Assembly (NCBI GenBank): GCA_903929795.1
Contig: CAIYWC010000021.1
Span: forward strand, 1 to 64,000
Reading direction: 5' to 3'
From: an uncultured Myxococcales bacterium
Lineage (GTDB): Bacteria > Myxococcota_A > UBA9042
Length of the DNA stretch: 64,000 nt
Shown: in pieces, positions 17,823 to 26,356 of the stretch
How positions within the stretch are numbered: the first letter of the stretch is position 1
Layout of the letters: every line of letters starts with the position of its first letter
Notes under the pieces: model-generated
Told to the model about the DNA's origin: nothing
Database searches by the model: none
The model's input: only the letters and a program-made list of their open reading frames with translations
Program-made: the position numbers and the translations under genes

Positions 17823-17958
17823 GTTACGCTCCTGCGCCAGCGCCCTTCTTGCGGGAGAAGGCGGCGGCTAAAAGACCAGGGTTGCGGGCCCCAAGTCCTC
17901 TGCAGGCGAATGTAGACGGTCTGTGGCGTTCGCGCCTTGCCGATTGTCAGGACCGGAA

Positions 17959-17972
17959 TTGACTTAGATCAA
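17959..17972. promoter_or_regulatory. FNR/CRP-type box upstream of the cbb3 operon
   Basis: TTGACTTAGATCAA matches the FNR consensus TTGAT-N4-ATCAA with one mismatch. It lies in the 249-base divergent gap, 137 bases before the GTG of the first oxidase-operon gene and 100 bases before the DUF971 gene. FNR control of cbb3 operons is well established in other bacteria. No convincing -10 hexamer was found, so direction is inferred from gene function. Confidence 0.7.
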
Positions 17973-18071
17973 GAAATCGCCGGTTTGACCCCGCCTTTTG
18001 CGAGAATTTGTGCAGCACGCCCGGCAGGCGTACAGTCCGCGCAGGCCGCAGACGGCCGGACCAGACGACCG

Positions 18072-18455
18072 ATGCAGACGCCCGAGCAACAAAAGACCGA
18101 CCCCGTCAACCTCGCGTGGAATGCCGACGGCAGCGTGAAGATCGTCTGGGGCGACGCGCACGAGTCGGTCTTCCAGCTGGCCTTTCTGCGCGAAAAATGC
18201 CCTTGCGCCACCTGCAAAGGCACCCACGGCGCGCCGACGACGCTCATCGTACGCCAGAGCCGCGGCGGCTTGCCCATCGTGGCCAACAAAAGCGCCGCGA
18301 TGCAGGCCGCCACGACCGTCAAGCGCACCGACCCGGTCGGCGGCTACGCGATTCGCTTCACCTGGGGCGACGGCCATGACGCCGGCCTCTTCTCGTTTCG
18401 CTACCTCCGCGCGCTGTGCCCCTGCCCCGCGTGCACGGCCGCCAGCGCCGCCTGA
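18072..18455 (+). CDS. DUF971 (GBBH-like N-terminal) protein
   Basis: A 127-residue cytoplasmic protein. The family signature is split: SVKIVWGDAHESVFQLAFLR then CPCATCKG, and later YAIRFTWGDGHDAGLFSFRY then LRALCPCPAC. The first half corresponds to the W-DG...LR..C.C..C motif of DUF971 and the second to its G-YA-i-w-DGH motif. The last residues add a CPCPAC cluster, so five or six Cys may bind metal. DUF971 proteins are often near iron-sulfur or Mrp genes; here the next gene is a Rieske ferredoxin whose ATG overlaps this stop (TGATG). ATG at 18072 is the first before homology. Confidence 0.82.
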   Translation: MQTPEQQKTDPVNLAWNADGSVKIVWGDAHESVFQLAFLREKCPCATCKGTHGAPTTLIVRQSRGGLPIVANKSAAMQAATTVKRTDPVGGYAIRFTWGDGHDAGLFSFRYLRALCPCPACTAASAA

Positions 18456-18757
18456 TGCGCCAGCGCCTCTGCCACCTGGCCGAGCTGACCGGCGATCGGC
18501 TGCTGACCGAGCATCCGACCACCGGCGATCCGGTCCTCGTGCTCCGCGACAGCGCCGGGATCCACGTCCTCGACGGGCTGTGTCCGCACCAATATGCGCC
18601 GCTGGTCGGCGGCGATTTGTCAGACTGCATCCTGACTTGCCCGATGCACGAGTGGCGTTTTGACGTCCGCACCGGCGAAGGCGTGGACATGCCGGTCCGC
18701 CTCGAGCGCTGGCCCGCGGTCGTCGAAGACGGCTGGATCTGGCTGACCGAAGCGTAG
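18455..18757 (+). CDS. Rieske [2Fe-2S] ferredoxin
   Basis: A 100-residue Rieske protein. The cluster ligands are CPH in LCPHQYAPLVGG and CPMH in CPMHEWRFD, with the correct spacing. The end, WPAVVEDGWIWL, matches NirD/BphF-type ferredoxins. It would pass electrons to an oxygenase or nitrite reductase-like partner. The start ATG overlaps the DUF971 stop by one base, so the two are coupled. The gene converges on argJ after 51 bases. Confidence 0.9.
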   Translation: MRQRLCHLAELTGDRLLTEHPTTGDPVLVLRDSAGIHVLDGLCPHQYAPLVGGDLSDCILTCPMHEWRFDVRTGEGVDMPVRLERWPAVVEDGWIWLTEA

Positions 18758-18808
18758 GCCAAAGCCCTTCGGTCGGCGCGGCTGACGAGTCCGACGTCGC
18801 GGCCCCCG

Positions 18809-20461
18809 CTACGCCGCCGTCACCATCGAGCCAATCCCCCGGTCCGTGAACAGCTCCTCGATCAGCGCCGCGTGAACCTGACCGTTCAGCACATGCAACG
18901 TCCCGCCAGGATTGAGGAATTCGGCAATTCCCGGCACGATCCAGGCCTCCGGCAGCGTTGCCAGCGTCAGCTCCCGCACGACCTTGCCGTCGGCGTCGCG
19001 GATGCCGTCATCAGACGAAAGTACAACAATTTTCATGGCTTCATTGTCACGCGCCACCGCGACCGCCGTGTCGATCCCGACGTTGCGGAGCACAATCGGC
19101 CGGATGCCGGTCAGCCGCAGCAGCGCGAGGTCGTCGTCGGTCGTCGGCGCGTCCGCCTGCACGAGAATCACCATGGTCTTGCGGTCGAAATCGTGCAGGT
19201 AGCGCAGCGCCTCGCGCAGCACGCCTTTTTTCAGCACCGGCGTCAGCGTCTGCATCTCCAGCGACGACCGAACTGGCGCGTTTTGGCCATACGCAATCGG
19301 GGCTTCCGCGTTGATACGCACGTAGTCGTACGTCAAGTCGCAGCCCCACGCCGTCGCCGTCCCCGGACCATCGCCGATGCGCACGTCGACCGTCAGGGTG
19401 TCCGACGACCGCATCGTCGCCGACAGCGCCTGTTTGTCCAGCGGCCCCGCGACCGGAAAAACTGGATGATCCATCATGCGAATTTGCACGTCGGCGCGCT
19501 GGATCGCCACGCCTTGCCGGGCCAGCGACGCGCCCAGCGCCGCGGCGATGCGGCCCCAGTTGGGATCACAGGCAAACAGCGCGGATTTCACCAAATCGCT
19601 GCCGGCCACGTCGCGCGCGCTCGTTCGCGCACACGCCTCGTCAGGCGCGCCGCGCACGTGCACCGCGCACAGGCGCGTCGCCCCCTCGCCGTCGCGCGCG
19701 ATCGCCACGGCCAGCTGCTGAAACACCGCGGTCAGCGCCGGCAGCGGATCGGCGACGTGCGGCCCTTTCGCCGTGCTGAGAAAGAACGCGCTGTCATTGG
19801 TGCTCGTGTCGCGGTCGACGGTAATCGCGTTGAAAGTCCGGGCGGTTGCGAGCTTGATCGCGCGCTGCATCGCGTCGAGCGGCACGTCCGCGTCGGTCAC
19901 ACACAGCGCAATCATCGTCGCCATGTCCGGGTGGATCATCCCGGAACCTTTGGCAATTCCCAGCCAGGTCGCGCCCTGCCAGCGCACACACGCGACCTTG
20001 CGCACGGTGTCCGTCGTCAGCATGGCGTCGGCAAAGTCATTGACAGATGCGAGGTTGCGAAACACCCGCGGCAGCGCCGCCGCCACCTTGCGCGCGTCCA
20101 GCGGCACGCCGATCGGCCCGGTCGTCGCCGTCAGTGCCGTCTCGGGCCCCGCCACCGCGAGCGCCGCCGAAGCCTTGCGCAGCAGCGCGTCAGCCTCCAG
20201 ATCGCCCTGCGCGTAACAGTTCGCGTTGCCGGAAACCACGGTCAGCGTGCGGATTTTGTCCGATGGCAGCAGCGGCCGGTTGCCCAGCACGCACGCGGCC
20301 GCGCACTGATTCTGCGTGAATGTGCCGACCGCGCGCATCGGCGCGTCCGCAATCAGCAGCGCGGTGTCCAGGCGGTTGGCCTTGACGCCGCTGTGGCCGC
20401 CCATCATGCGCACGCCATTCGGCAAAATAGGTTCAATATCCATTGGTTGCTGATCGCTCAT
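18809..20461 (-). CDS. argJ: Ornithine acetyltransferase ArgJ fused to a degenerate ArgB-like domain
   Basis: A 550-residue protein. Residues about 1-385 are ArgJ, which moves acetyl from N-acetylornithine to glutamate; the self-cleavage motif is KGSGMIHPDMATM and the C-terminal part ends WGCDLTYDYVRINAE. The remaining 160 residues resemble acetylglutamate kinase: EALRYLHDFDRKTMVIL, then LALLRLTGIRPIVL, SSDDGIRDADGKVVRELTL, and LNGQVHAALIEELFTDRGIG near the end. The kinase KYGG loop and much of the centre are missing (about 290 residues in ArgB), so kinase activity is doubtful. The domain may sense arginine. The gene starts nine bases after argC. Confidence 0.9.
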   Translation of the reverse strand: MSDQQPMDIEPILPNGVRMMGGHSGVKANRLDTALLIADAPMRAVGTFTQNQCAAACVLGNRPLLPSDKIRTLTVVSGNANCYAQGDLEADALLRKASAALAVAGPETALTATTGPIGVPLDARKVAAALPRVFRNLASVNDFADAMLTTDTVRKVACVRWQGATWLGIAKGSGMIHPDMATMIALCVTDADVPLDAMQRAIKLATARTFNAITVDRDTSTNDSAFFLSTAKGPHVADPLPALTAVFQQLAVAIARDGEGATRLCAVHVRGAPDEACARTSARDVAGSDLVKSALFACDPNWGRIAAALGASLARQGVAIQRADVQIRMMDHPVFPVAGPLDKQALSATMRSSDTLTVDVRIGDGPGTATAWGCDLTYDYVRINAEAPIAYGQNAPVRSSLEMQTLTPVLKKGVLREALRYLHDFDRKTMVILVQADAPTTDDDLALLRLTGIRPIVLRNVGIDTAVAVARDNEAMKIVVLSSDDGIRDADGKVVRELTLATLPEAWIVPGIAEFLNPGGTLHVLNGQVHAALIEELFTDRGIGSMVTAA

Positions 20462-20470
20462 CGGTGTCTC

Positions 20471-21397
20471 TCAGTTCAGGCCAGTCGTCTCGGGGAGCTG
20501 CCACATCGCGTTCAGGTTGGCGATCGCCTGGGTCGCCGCGCCACGCGACAGGTTGTCCAGCGCGGTGACGAACACAAGCCGCTGGGTGACGGCATCCAGC
20601 GCATAATACACTGCAATCCATGGCGAATTCGCCACCTCGTGCACATCCGGCGCGGTCGGGCTGCGGCGCCAAAAGGCGTCGAGCGGCGGCAGCGCGTCCA
20701 GGTCAGCCTGCGTCACGCCGGGCCGCAGCGGCACGGAGCCGGAAATCAGCATCCCGCGGCGCAGCGGCGCGACGATCGGCACAAATAGCAGCCGCACAGG
20801 CGCCGCGCGCTCCACTTCCACGACATGTTGATGCGCGCGCAACGTCTTGTACGGCATGAGGTTTTCCGCCACGGCCATGAAGTGCGTGCGCTCCGTGGGC
20901 TTTTTCCCGGCGCCGGAGACGCCGCTGATGCCCGTCACGTCCGCCACCGCGTCGGGCGCCAGCAGCTGCGCACGCGCCAACGGCAGCAGCGCCGACAGCA
21001 TTCCGTTGGCGTAACAGCCTGGATTGGCGACGATTTGCGCGTCGGCCAGCGCTTGCGGCGCCGCGCCCAGACCGTACACCGCTTGCGCGAGCAACTGGGG
21101 GTGCGGGTGGTCAAAACCGTAGGCAGCGAGATGGGCTTGCGGCGTTCCGGCGCGATGCGCTCCGGAGATGTCCACGATGCGCAGCCCGCGCGCCACCAGC
21201 GGCGCGGCCATCTCGGCCGCCACTTCCGCCGGGGTTGCCAGCAAGACGGCATCGATGTCCGCGGCGACGCCCGCGAGGCCGAGCGCCGATTCCGGCGTGT
21301 CGACGCGGACAACATGCGGGTGCCGACGCAAAAGCTGCGCTGCTTCCGCGCCGGAATACCCTGACGCACCGACGACGCACACGCGAAAACTTGCCAT
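20471..21397 (-). CDS. argC: N-acetyl-gamma-glutamyl-phosphate reductase
   Basis: A 308-residue NADPH-dependent enzyme of arginine synthesis that reduces N-acetylglutamyl phosphate to the semialdehyde. It begins FRVCVVGASGYSGAEAAQLL (NADP-binding). The catalytic Cys is in VANPGCYANGML, followed by GISGVSGAGKKP and HQHVVEVE, the family pattern. Starting at ATG 21397 places the Rossmann motif at residue 6. It forms an operon with argJ. argB is not present as a separate gene in the window. Confidence 0.94.
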   Translation of the reverse strand: MASFRVCVVGASGYSGAEAAQLLRRHPHVVRVDTPESALGLAGVAADIDAVLLATPAEVAAEMAAPLVARGLRIVDISGAHRAGTPQAHLAAYGFDHPHPQLLAQAVYGLGAAPQALADAQIVANPGCYANGMLSALLPLARAQLLAPDAVADVTGISGVSGAGKKPTERTHFMAVAENLMPYKTLRAHQHVVEVERAAPVRLLFVPIVAPLRRGMLISGSVPLRPGVTQADLDALPPLDAFWRRSPTAPDVHEVANSPWIAVYYALDAVTQRLVFVTALDNLSRGAATQAIANLNAMWQLPETTGLN

Positions 21398-21629
21398 GGA
21401 TTGCGCTCTTGGGCCGCACGCCGAAAGCGGCCGGGCGCGGAAGTCTATGGGGCCGCGCGGTGACGCGCAACGCACGTGGCGAAATGGTCACAAAGCGATT
21501 GGGGACAGCCGCACTCGCCGGTTTTGCTTTCTGGCTGGGTCGCCAAGGGCGCCCGCCTCTGGCGCTACGCACGGCGACACGAGATTTGCGTCGATCGCGT
21601 CACGGAGTCACGACTCCAAACCTGCGCGC

Positions 21630-23333
21630 TTACCGGACCGGACCGCCGTCCACGCCAAAGATGCAGCCCGCCGGCGCGGGCGACGTGACCGCCAGCTCGA
21701 GCTTGCCGCGCGTGCCCGCCAGCGCCGCCGTGTCCAGGCGCACGACGTTCAAGCCATGCGCCTTCACGTCGCGCTCCAGCGCCACCGTGTCGTTCACCCG
21801 CACGCTCAGGTGCACCACCGCGTCCGGCCGCGCCGTGTCCGCCAGGCCAAAACGCAGCTGAAATTGCCCCGTCAGCGGCACGTCGCGGTAGGTCAACCGC
21901 CTGGCTTTGCTGGTGTAATGCGGCGTCAGCAGGACCATCTGCACGGGCTTGTCGCCATAGCGGAGCGGCGCATCGAGCACGCGGCCCGTCAGTTGGTTGT
22001 CATCGTTGTCAAAGTGGCTGCACTCGAAGCGCTCGACCATGTTGTTGAAATAGTCGCAGGGAATATCGCCCAGCAGCACCGTCGCCTGCGGAAGCTTCTG
22101 CCACAAATACGATGACTTATGCTCCAGAAGCCGCCGCCCCACGCCGGTCGCGATCAGCGCGATGGCCAGCAGCAACACGCCGCGCATCAGCCACGGCCGG
22201 GGCGACGGCGTCGCGTCCGGCTCCGGCGGCGCCGCGGGAGACAGCAGCAGCGCCAGCGGCGTCACGGCCAGCGCGAGCTGCGGCAGGTTGAACTCCAGCC
22301 GGTACCACGTGTAGGTCGCATGAAACGCGATCGGCACCGCGAGGCACCACAGGAACAGGACCGCCTCGCGCCAGCGCCGCAGCAGCAGCAGCGGCAGGCC
22401 CAGCAGCGCGGGAAAGAACAGCGGCATGTGCGGCCAGATGCCGTCGCCGCCCAGCAGCACGTTCTTCAAGCCCTGGCGCATGTTGGCGAAATGAAAGTCC
22501 GTGCTGTGCGAATGCAGCGCGTCCTTGCCGTTCACGCGAACCAGGATGCGGTCATAGCCGGTCTTGAACGGCGACGTGTACATGTAGGCGTTCAGCGCCA
22601 GGTACAGCAGCACCGGCCCGGCGCCCCAGAGCACGAACCGCGCCGCGCCGCGCCAGTCCTTGCGCAGCAAAAAGATGCCGAGAAGTGCCGGTCCGTACAG
22701 GACATTGGTCGCCTTGGCGAACACGCCGATGCCAAATAGCAGGCCGGAAATGTGCGGGCGATCGGCGAGCGCCGCTTCGATCGCGGCGAGCAGGATGACG
22801 GTGTAGAAAACGTCGTTGTTGAAGCCCCAGGCGCAGTGCGCGAACCATGGCGTGGCGACCAGCGCGCACGCGGCGGCGAGCGCTGCACCGGGTGAGGCGA
22901 TCCGCGCGGCGATGCGGTAGGCCAACAGCGCGATCAAGGCGTAGCAGAGAAAATGGCAGACCAGCGAGCCGATGGGCCCATACGCCCAGATGAACGGCGT
23001 CGCGACGAGCGGCATCAGGAACGGGTGCTTGGGCCACCATTCGCCGTGGCGGCCCAGCGCAATGTTGCTGAACGCCGCGTCAATATTGGCATTCCAGCCC
23101 ATGTCCAACTCGTACCAGGAATGCGGGTGGATCAGCTCCTGGCGCAGCGAGCCGCGCTGGAGGATGCCGTTGGCCTCGTTGAGGTAGAATGCGCCGTCGC
23201 CGATGAGCCACTTGTTGGGCTGCCAGGTGTCGTCCACGGCCATCCAGCCAAGCGCGGCGGCGAACAGGAACACGGCGAGCCCGTACCAGCGGCTGGGACC
23301 GCGCGATTGGGCTGGCGTGTCTGGGCTGGGCAT
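21630..23333 (-). CDS. Multi-pass membrane glycosyltransferase (ArnT/PMT-like)
   Basis: A 567-residue protein with about 10-12 hydrophobic segments. After the first helix comes WQPNKWLIGDGAFYLNEANG, whose acidic loop resembles the catalytic Asp region of GT-C lipid-linked sugar transferases, and a C-terminal beta-rich periplasmic domain of about 150 residues ending GCIFGVDGG. The ATG at 23333 is preferred; a further ATG at 23372 lies in the end of the family A element. Donor and acceptor are unknown; glycosylation of envelope proteins or lipid is likely. Confidence 0.68.
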   Translation of the reverse strand: MPSPDTPAQSRGPSRWYGLAVFLFAAALGWMAVDDTWQPNKWLIGDGAFYLNEANGILQRGSLRQELIHPHSWYELDMGWNANIDAAFSNIALGRHGEWWPKHPFLMPLVATPFIWAYGPIGSLVCHFLCYALIALLAYRIAARIASPGAALAAACALVATPWFAHCAWGFNNDVFYTVILLAAIEAALADRPHISGLLFGIGVFAKATNVLYGPALLGIFLLRKDWRGAARFVLWGAGPVLLYLALNAYMYTSPFKTGYDRILVRVNGKDALHSHSTDFHFANMRQGLKNVLLGGDGIWPHMPLFFPALLGLPLLLLRRWREAVLFLWCLAVPIAFHATYTWYRLEFNLPQLALAVTPLALLLSPAAPPEPDATPSPRPWLMRGVLLLAIALIATGVGRRLLEHKSSYLWQKLPQATVLLGDIPCDYFNNMVERFECSHFDNDDNQLTGRVLDAPLRYGDKPVQMVLLTPHYTSKARRLTYRDVPLTGQFQLRFGLADTARPDAVVHLSVRVNDTVALERDVKAHGLNVVRLDTAALAGTRGKLELAVTSPAPAGCIFGVDGGPVR

Positions 23334-23367
23334 GGTCACCGTGGGCTCCGCAACGGCCGGCAGTCTA

Positions 23368-23502
23368 CACATGCTGACCCACTGGCGACATCAAATTCTT
23401 GGCGGCAGACCTGTTGCATTTCGGACTGGATCCACGAGCGTGCACCTCCGGTGGCACGCCGCGGATGACGGAGGCCGAGACGTTGGAATTCGGTCAGCGT
23501 GT
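23368..23502 (-). mobile_element. Family A MITE-like element, copy 2 (135 bp)
   Basis: The ends are inverted repeats: CACATGCTGACC at one end and, as reverse complement, ACACGCTGACC at the other, the best-preserved pair of the three copies. The core hairpin spans 23429-23466. The element separates the RidA gene (stop at 23509) from the glycosyltransferase start. It is the reverse orientation of copies 1 and 3. No reading frame of note lies inside. Confidence 0.72.
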
Positions 23503-23508
23503 CTTGCA

Positions 23509-23934
23509 TCACGCCGGCTGCGCCACCGCCGCGACGCATTTGAGCTCGATGGCGATCGGCGTCGGGAGGCTGCTGATCTCCACCGTCGTGCGACATGGCG
23601 GATTCTCGGCGAAATATGTCGCCCAGAGCCGGTTGTAGGTCGCGAAATCGCGCTTCATGTCGGTCAGGTAGACCGTGACGTCGACAAGGTCCTGCCAATC
23701 GGCGCCGCACGCTTGCAACACCGCGCGGACATTGGCAAAAACGCTGTGACACTGCGCCTCGATGTCGTGGTCGATGACCTCGCCGGCGGCGTTCAGCGTC
23801 ACGCCGGGGATGGCCTTTTGGCCCTTGACCCGCGGGCCAATGCCGCTCAGGAACAGCAGGTTGCCGGCGCGGCGCGCATGGGGATACGCGCCGACAGGCT
23901 CGGCCGCGCGGTCGCTGTGGATGGCTTCGCTCAT
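23509..23934 (-). CDS. RidA-family deaminase, likely 2-aminomuconate deaminase
   Basis: A 141-residue RidA/YjgF protein. Family features include AGNLLFLSGIGPR, CHSVFANVRAVLQACGA and DLVDVTVYLTDMKRDFATYN, with the Arg of PPCRTTVEISSLP that binds carboxylate. ATG at 23934 follows GGGAGA. RidA paralogs beside an aldehyde dehydrogenase and a kynurenine formamidase are typically 2-aminomuconate deaminases (AmnD type), turning 2-aminomuconate into 4-oxalocrotonate. That assignment is from context; general enamine/imine deaminase activity is the safer call. It begins 15 bases after the dehydrogenase stop. Confidence 0.82.
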   Translation of the reverse strand: MSEAIHSDRAAEPVGAYPHARRAGNLLFLSGIGPRVKGQKAIPGVTLNAAGEVIDHDIEAQCHSVFANVRAVLQACGADWQDLVDVTVYLTDMKRDFATYNRLWATYFAENPPCRTTVEISSLPTPIAIELKCVAAVAQPA

Positions 23935-23949
23935 GGTTCTCCCGACCGT

Positions 23950-25389
23950 TCAGTAAACGAGCGTGACGCTCTTCGCTTCGGTGAAAAAGCGCATCGCTTC
24001 CCAGCCGCCCTCGCGCCCGACGCCGCTGGCCTTGACGCCGCCGAACGGCGTGCGCAAGTCGCGGACCATCCAGCAGTTCAGCCAGACGATGCCGGCCTGG
24101 AGGCGTTCCGCGACGCGGTGCGCCCGGCTGACGTCGCGGGTCCACACGTTGGCGGCGAGGCCGTACGGCGTGCCGTTGGCGAGCGCGATGGCGTCTGCTT
24201 CGTCCGTGAATGGCAAGAGCGTGGCGACCGGGCCGAAGATTTCCTCCTGGTTGGCCGCGCAGTTCGCCGCCAGGCCGTCGATGAGGGTGGGCGCGATGAA
24301 CCAGCCTTGGGCGCAGCGGCCGGAGATGCGCACAGGGCCGCCGCCGCAGAGGATGGCGCCGCCGTCAGCCCGCGCGCGGTCGATGCACGCGGAAACCTTG
24401 GCGAAATGCGCGGCGCTGACCAGCGCGCCGAGGTCGCTGGTGGCGTCCAGCGGATCGCCAACCCGGAGTTCGCGCGTGCGGCCGATGAGCCGTGCCTTGA
24501 ACGCCTCGTAGATGTTTGCCTGGATGAGAATGCGCGACCCGCACAGGCAGATTTGGCCCTGGTTGGAGAACGCGGCGCGGACGACCTCGTTGACGGCCAC
24601 GTCCAAGTCCTCGTCATCAAAGATGATTGTCGCGTTCTTGCCGCCCAGCTCCAGGCTGAGCTTTTTCCACGTCCCGGCGGTTGCCGCCGCGATGCCGGCG
24701 CCCACGCGCGTGCTACCGGTGAAGCTGACGGCCTTGATGTCGGGATGGCTGACCAGCGCCGCACCGGCGGTCTGGCCCGCGCCGTGGACGATGTTGAGCA
24801 CGCCCGGCGGCAATCCCGCCTCGATCGCCAGTTTGCCCAGTAAAAACGCGGTATAAGGGGTCACTTCCGAAGGCTTTGCCACCACCGTGCACCCAGCCGC
24901 CAGCGCCGGCGCGATCTTCCAGGTCAGCAAGTAAAGCGGCAGATTCCATGGCGAAATGCAAGCCACCGGGCCCAGGGGCTGGCGCAGCGTGTAGTTCAGC
25001 TGGCCCGGGACGCTGTGCGACTCGCTGGCGAATTGCGTCGCGGCATCGGCGAAAAAGCTGAAATTGTGCCGCGCCCGCGCGATGTCGACGGTCCGCGCGA
25101 CGTGCAGCGGCTTGCCCGAATCGCGGCTCTCAGCGTGCGCCAGCAGCTCCCAATCGCGGTGGATGAGGTCGGCGAGGCGCCGCAGGCAGCGCGAACGGGC
25201 ATCGGCGCTCGCCGCCGACCACGCCGGAAATGCCCGCTTCGCCGCGGCCACAGCGGCATCGACATCCGCCGCGTCGGAGTCGGGCAGCTGGGCAAAGTCC
25301 AAGCCGGTCGCGGGCTCCGGCGTCGAGAGCTTCCGGCCATTTTGCGCGTCGCAGAGCTGACCATCGATGAGATTTTGCAAACATTCCAT
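23950..25389 (-). CDS. Aldehyde dehydrogenase, likely 2-aminomuconate 6-semialdehyde dehydrogenase
   Basis: A 479-residue NAD(P)-dependent aldehyde dehydrogenase. The motifs are GPVACISPWNLPLYLLTWK (cofactor entry), FTGSTRVG, LSLELGGKNATIIFDD (general base Glu), QGQICLCGSRI (catalytic Cys) and EEIFGPVATLLPF. QGQICLCGSR and NCWMVRDLRTPFGG match the muconate-semialdehyde clade. Context with kynurenine formamidase and a RidA deaminase supports the kynurenine branch. ATG at 25389 follows GAGAAAG; a GTG at 25401 overlaps the upstream stop. Confidence 0.85.
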   Translation of the reverse strand: MECLQNLIDGQLCDAQNGRKLSTPEPATGLDFAQLPDSDAADVDAAVAAAKRAFPAWSAASADARSRCLRRLADLIHRDWELLAHAESRDSGKPLHVARTVDIARARHNFSFFADAATQFASESHSVPGQLNYTLRQPLGPVACISPWNLPLYLLTWKIAPALAAGCTVVAKPSEVTPYTAFLLGKLAIEAGLPPGVLNIVHGAGQTAGAALVSHPDIKAVSFTGSTRVGAGIAAATAGTWKKLSLELGGKNATIIFDDEDLDVAVNEVVRAAFSNQGQICLCGSRILIQANIYEAFKARLIGRTRELRVGDPLDATSDLGALVSAAHFAKVSACIDRARADGGAILCGGGPVRISGRCAQGWFIAPTLIDGLAANCAANQEEIFGPVATLLPFTDEADAIALANGTPYGLAANVWTRDVSRAHRVAERLQAGIVWLNCWMVRDLRTPFGGVKASGVGREGGWEAMRFFTEAKSVTLVY

Positions 25390-25397
25390 GGTCTTTC

Positions 25398-26039
25398 TCA
25401 CAGTTCCACGAGGATCGCCCGCACTGGGCTCGCATCCGCGCCGACCAGCGGCAGCGGCAGCGCGATGAGCAGGTAGAGGCCGTCGGGCACTTCGGCCAGC
25501 ACCAAGCCTTCCAGCACCGCCAAATCATGCCGGAAAAGCGCGGCATGGCTCAGCAGCAAAGCGTCGTCGGCCAGGTCCACGCTGGGCGTATCGATGCCGA
25601 CCAGCACGGCGCCCTCCCCGGCCAGCCAATCCACGAGCTCGGGAGAAAGCGCAGCAAACTCAGGGGTCCACGCGTTCGGCTGGGGAAAAGTCCCCGTGCG
25701 CAGGAGCAGGCGCGGCGCGCGCAGGGGCGCGTGGCCCAGGTGCGCGGGCGTCAGGCGCGTGCGCGGCGGCACAAGCGCCGTCCGCACTTCGCACAGGCCC
25801 AGATAGCGGCTCAGTTCACGCCGCGCAATGTCGATTCCGTCCGGGTGGTAGTGGGACGGCGCGTCCGCGTGCGCACCGAGGTGCACCGTCGTCCGGATGC
25901 TGGACAGGGCCAGATGATCGCCGCGACCAAACGCGAGCAGCACGTCGCGTGAAAACGGCGTATCTCCCGGAAACACGGCGATATCCGGCGTGATTGGCGG
26001 CGTAATGTCGTGCCAGCGCTGGCGGGTCAGGTCAAGCAT
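25398..26039 (-). CDS. kynB: Kynurenine formamidase (cyclase family)
   Basis: A 213-residue metal-dependent cyclase-family hydrolase that splits N-formylkynurenine to kynurenine and formate. The signature HLGAHADAPSHYHPDG holds the Zn-binding His/Asp residues, preceded by WHDITPPITPDIAVFPGDTP. Near the C-terminus are GIDTPSVD and ARVEL-like strands, as in KynB. Starts at 26039 or 26051 are both possible; neither has a strong ribosome site, and 26039 gives the usual length. First gene of a three-gene operon with the dehydrogenase and RidA. Confidence 0.85.
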   Translation of the reverse strand: MLDLTRQRWHDITPPITPDIAVFPGDTPFSRDVLLAFGRGDHLALSSIRTTVHLGAHADAPSHYHPDGIDIARRELSRYLGLCEVRTALVPPRTRLTPAHLGHAPLRAPRLLLRTGTFPQPNAWTPEFAALSPELVDWLAGEGAVLVGIDTPSVDLADDALLLSHAALFRHDLAVLEGLVLAEVPDGLYLLIALPLPLVGADASPVRAILVEL

Positions 26040-26356
26040 CGCGCCAAGCATGGCGTGGCTGGCGGCGGCGCGCAACTGCCGGCGAACCGACTGCGCCGAC
26101 CGCCCGCGATGGCAATCCCGTGACGCACTTGGCCGACAAACCGCCGCGGTTTGCTTGATCCCACCTCGCGGCGGCGCTATACCCTTGCGCGCGGTCTTTT
26201 GCGGGACCGGGAGTTGACAGGCCGCCTGTGGCTCCGAAGCAACAGAAGCTGTGCGATTTCTCACGGACTGCGCTGGCGACTGTCAGTGCTGTACGGCCGC
26301 GCTGGTCTGTGGTGAGGACGGCGCGGGATGACAGCGAAATCGGCGAGAGGCAGAGT
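26040..26356. other. Divergent intergenic region, kynB / lipoprotein
   Basis: No gene is supported. A 6-3-6 inverted repeat (AAACCG-CCG-CGGTTT) occurs at 26138-26152. A reading frame continues upstream of the lipoprotein ATG but without homology. Promoters for both directions are expected here, though no good -10/-35 pair was found. Confidence 0.45.
26138..26152. promoter_or_regulatory. Inverted repeat, possible operator for the kyn genes
   Basis: AAACCGCCGCGGTTT is a perfect 6-bp inverted repeat with a 3-base centre, 99 bases before the kynB start. Such symmetry fits a dimeric repressor site. There is no regulator gene adjacent, so the assignment is tentative. Confidence 0.3.
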
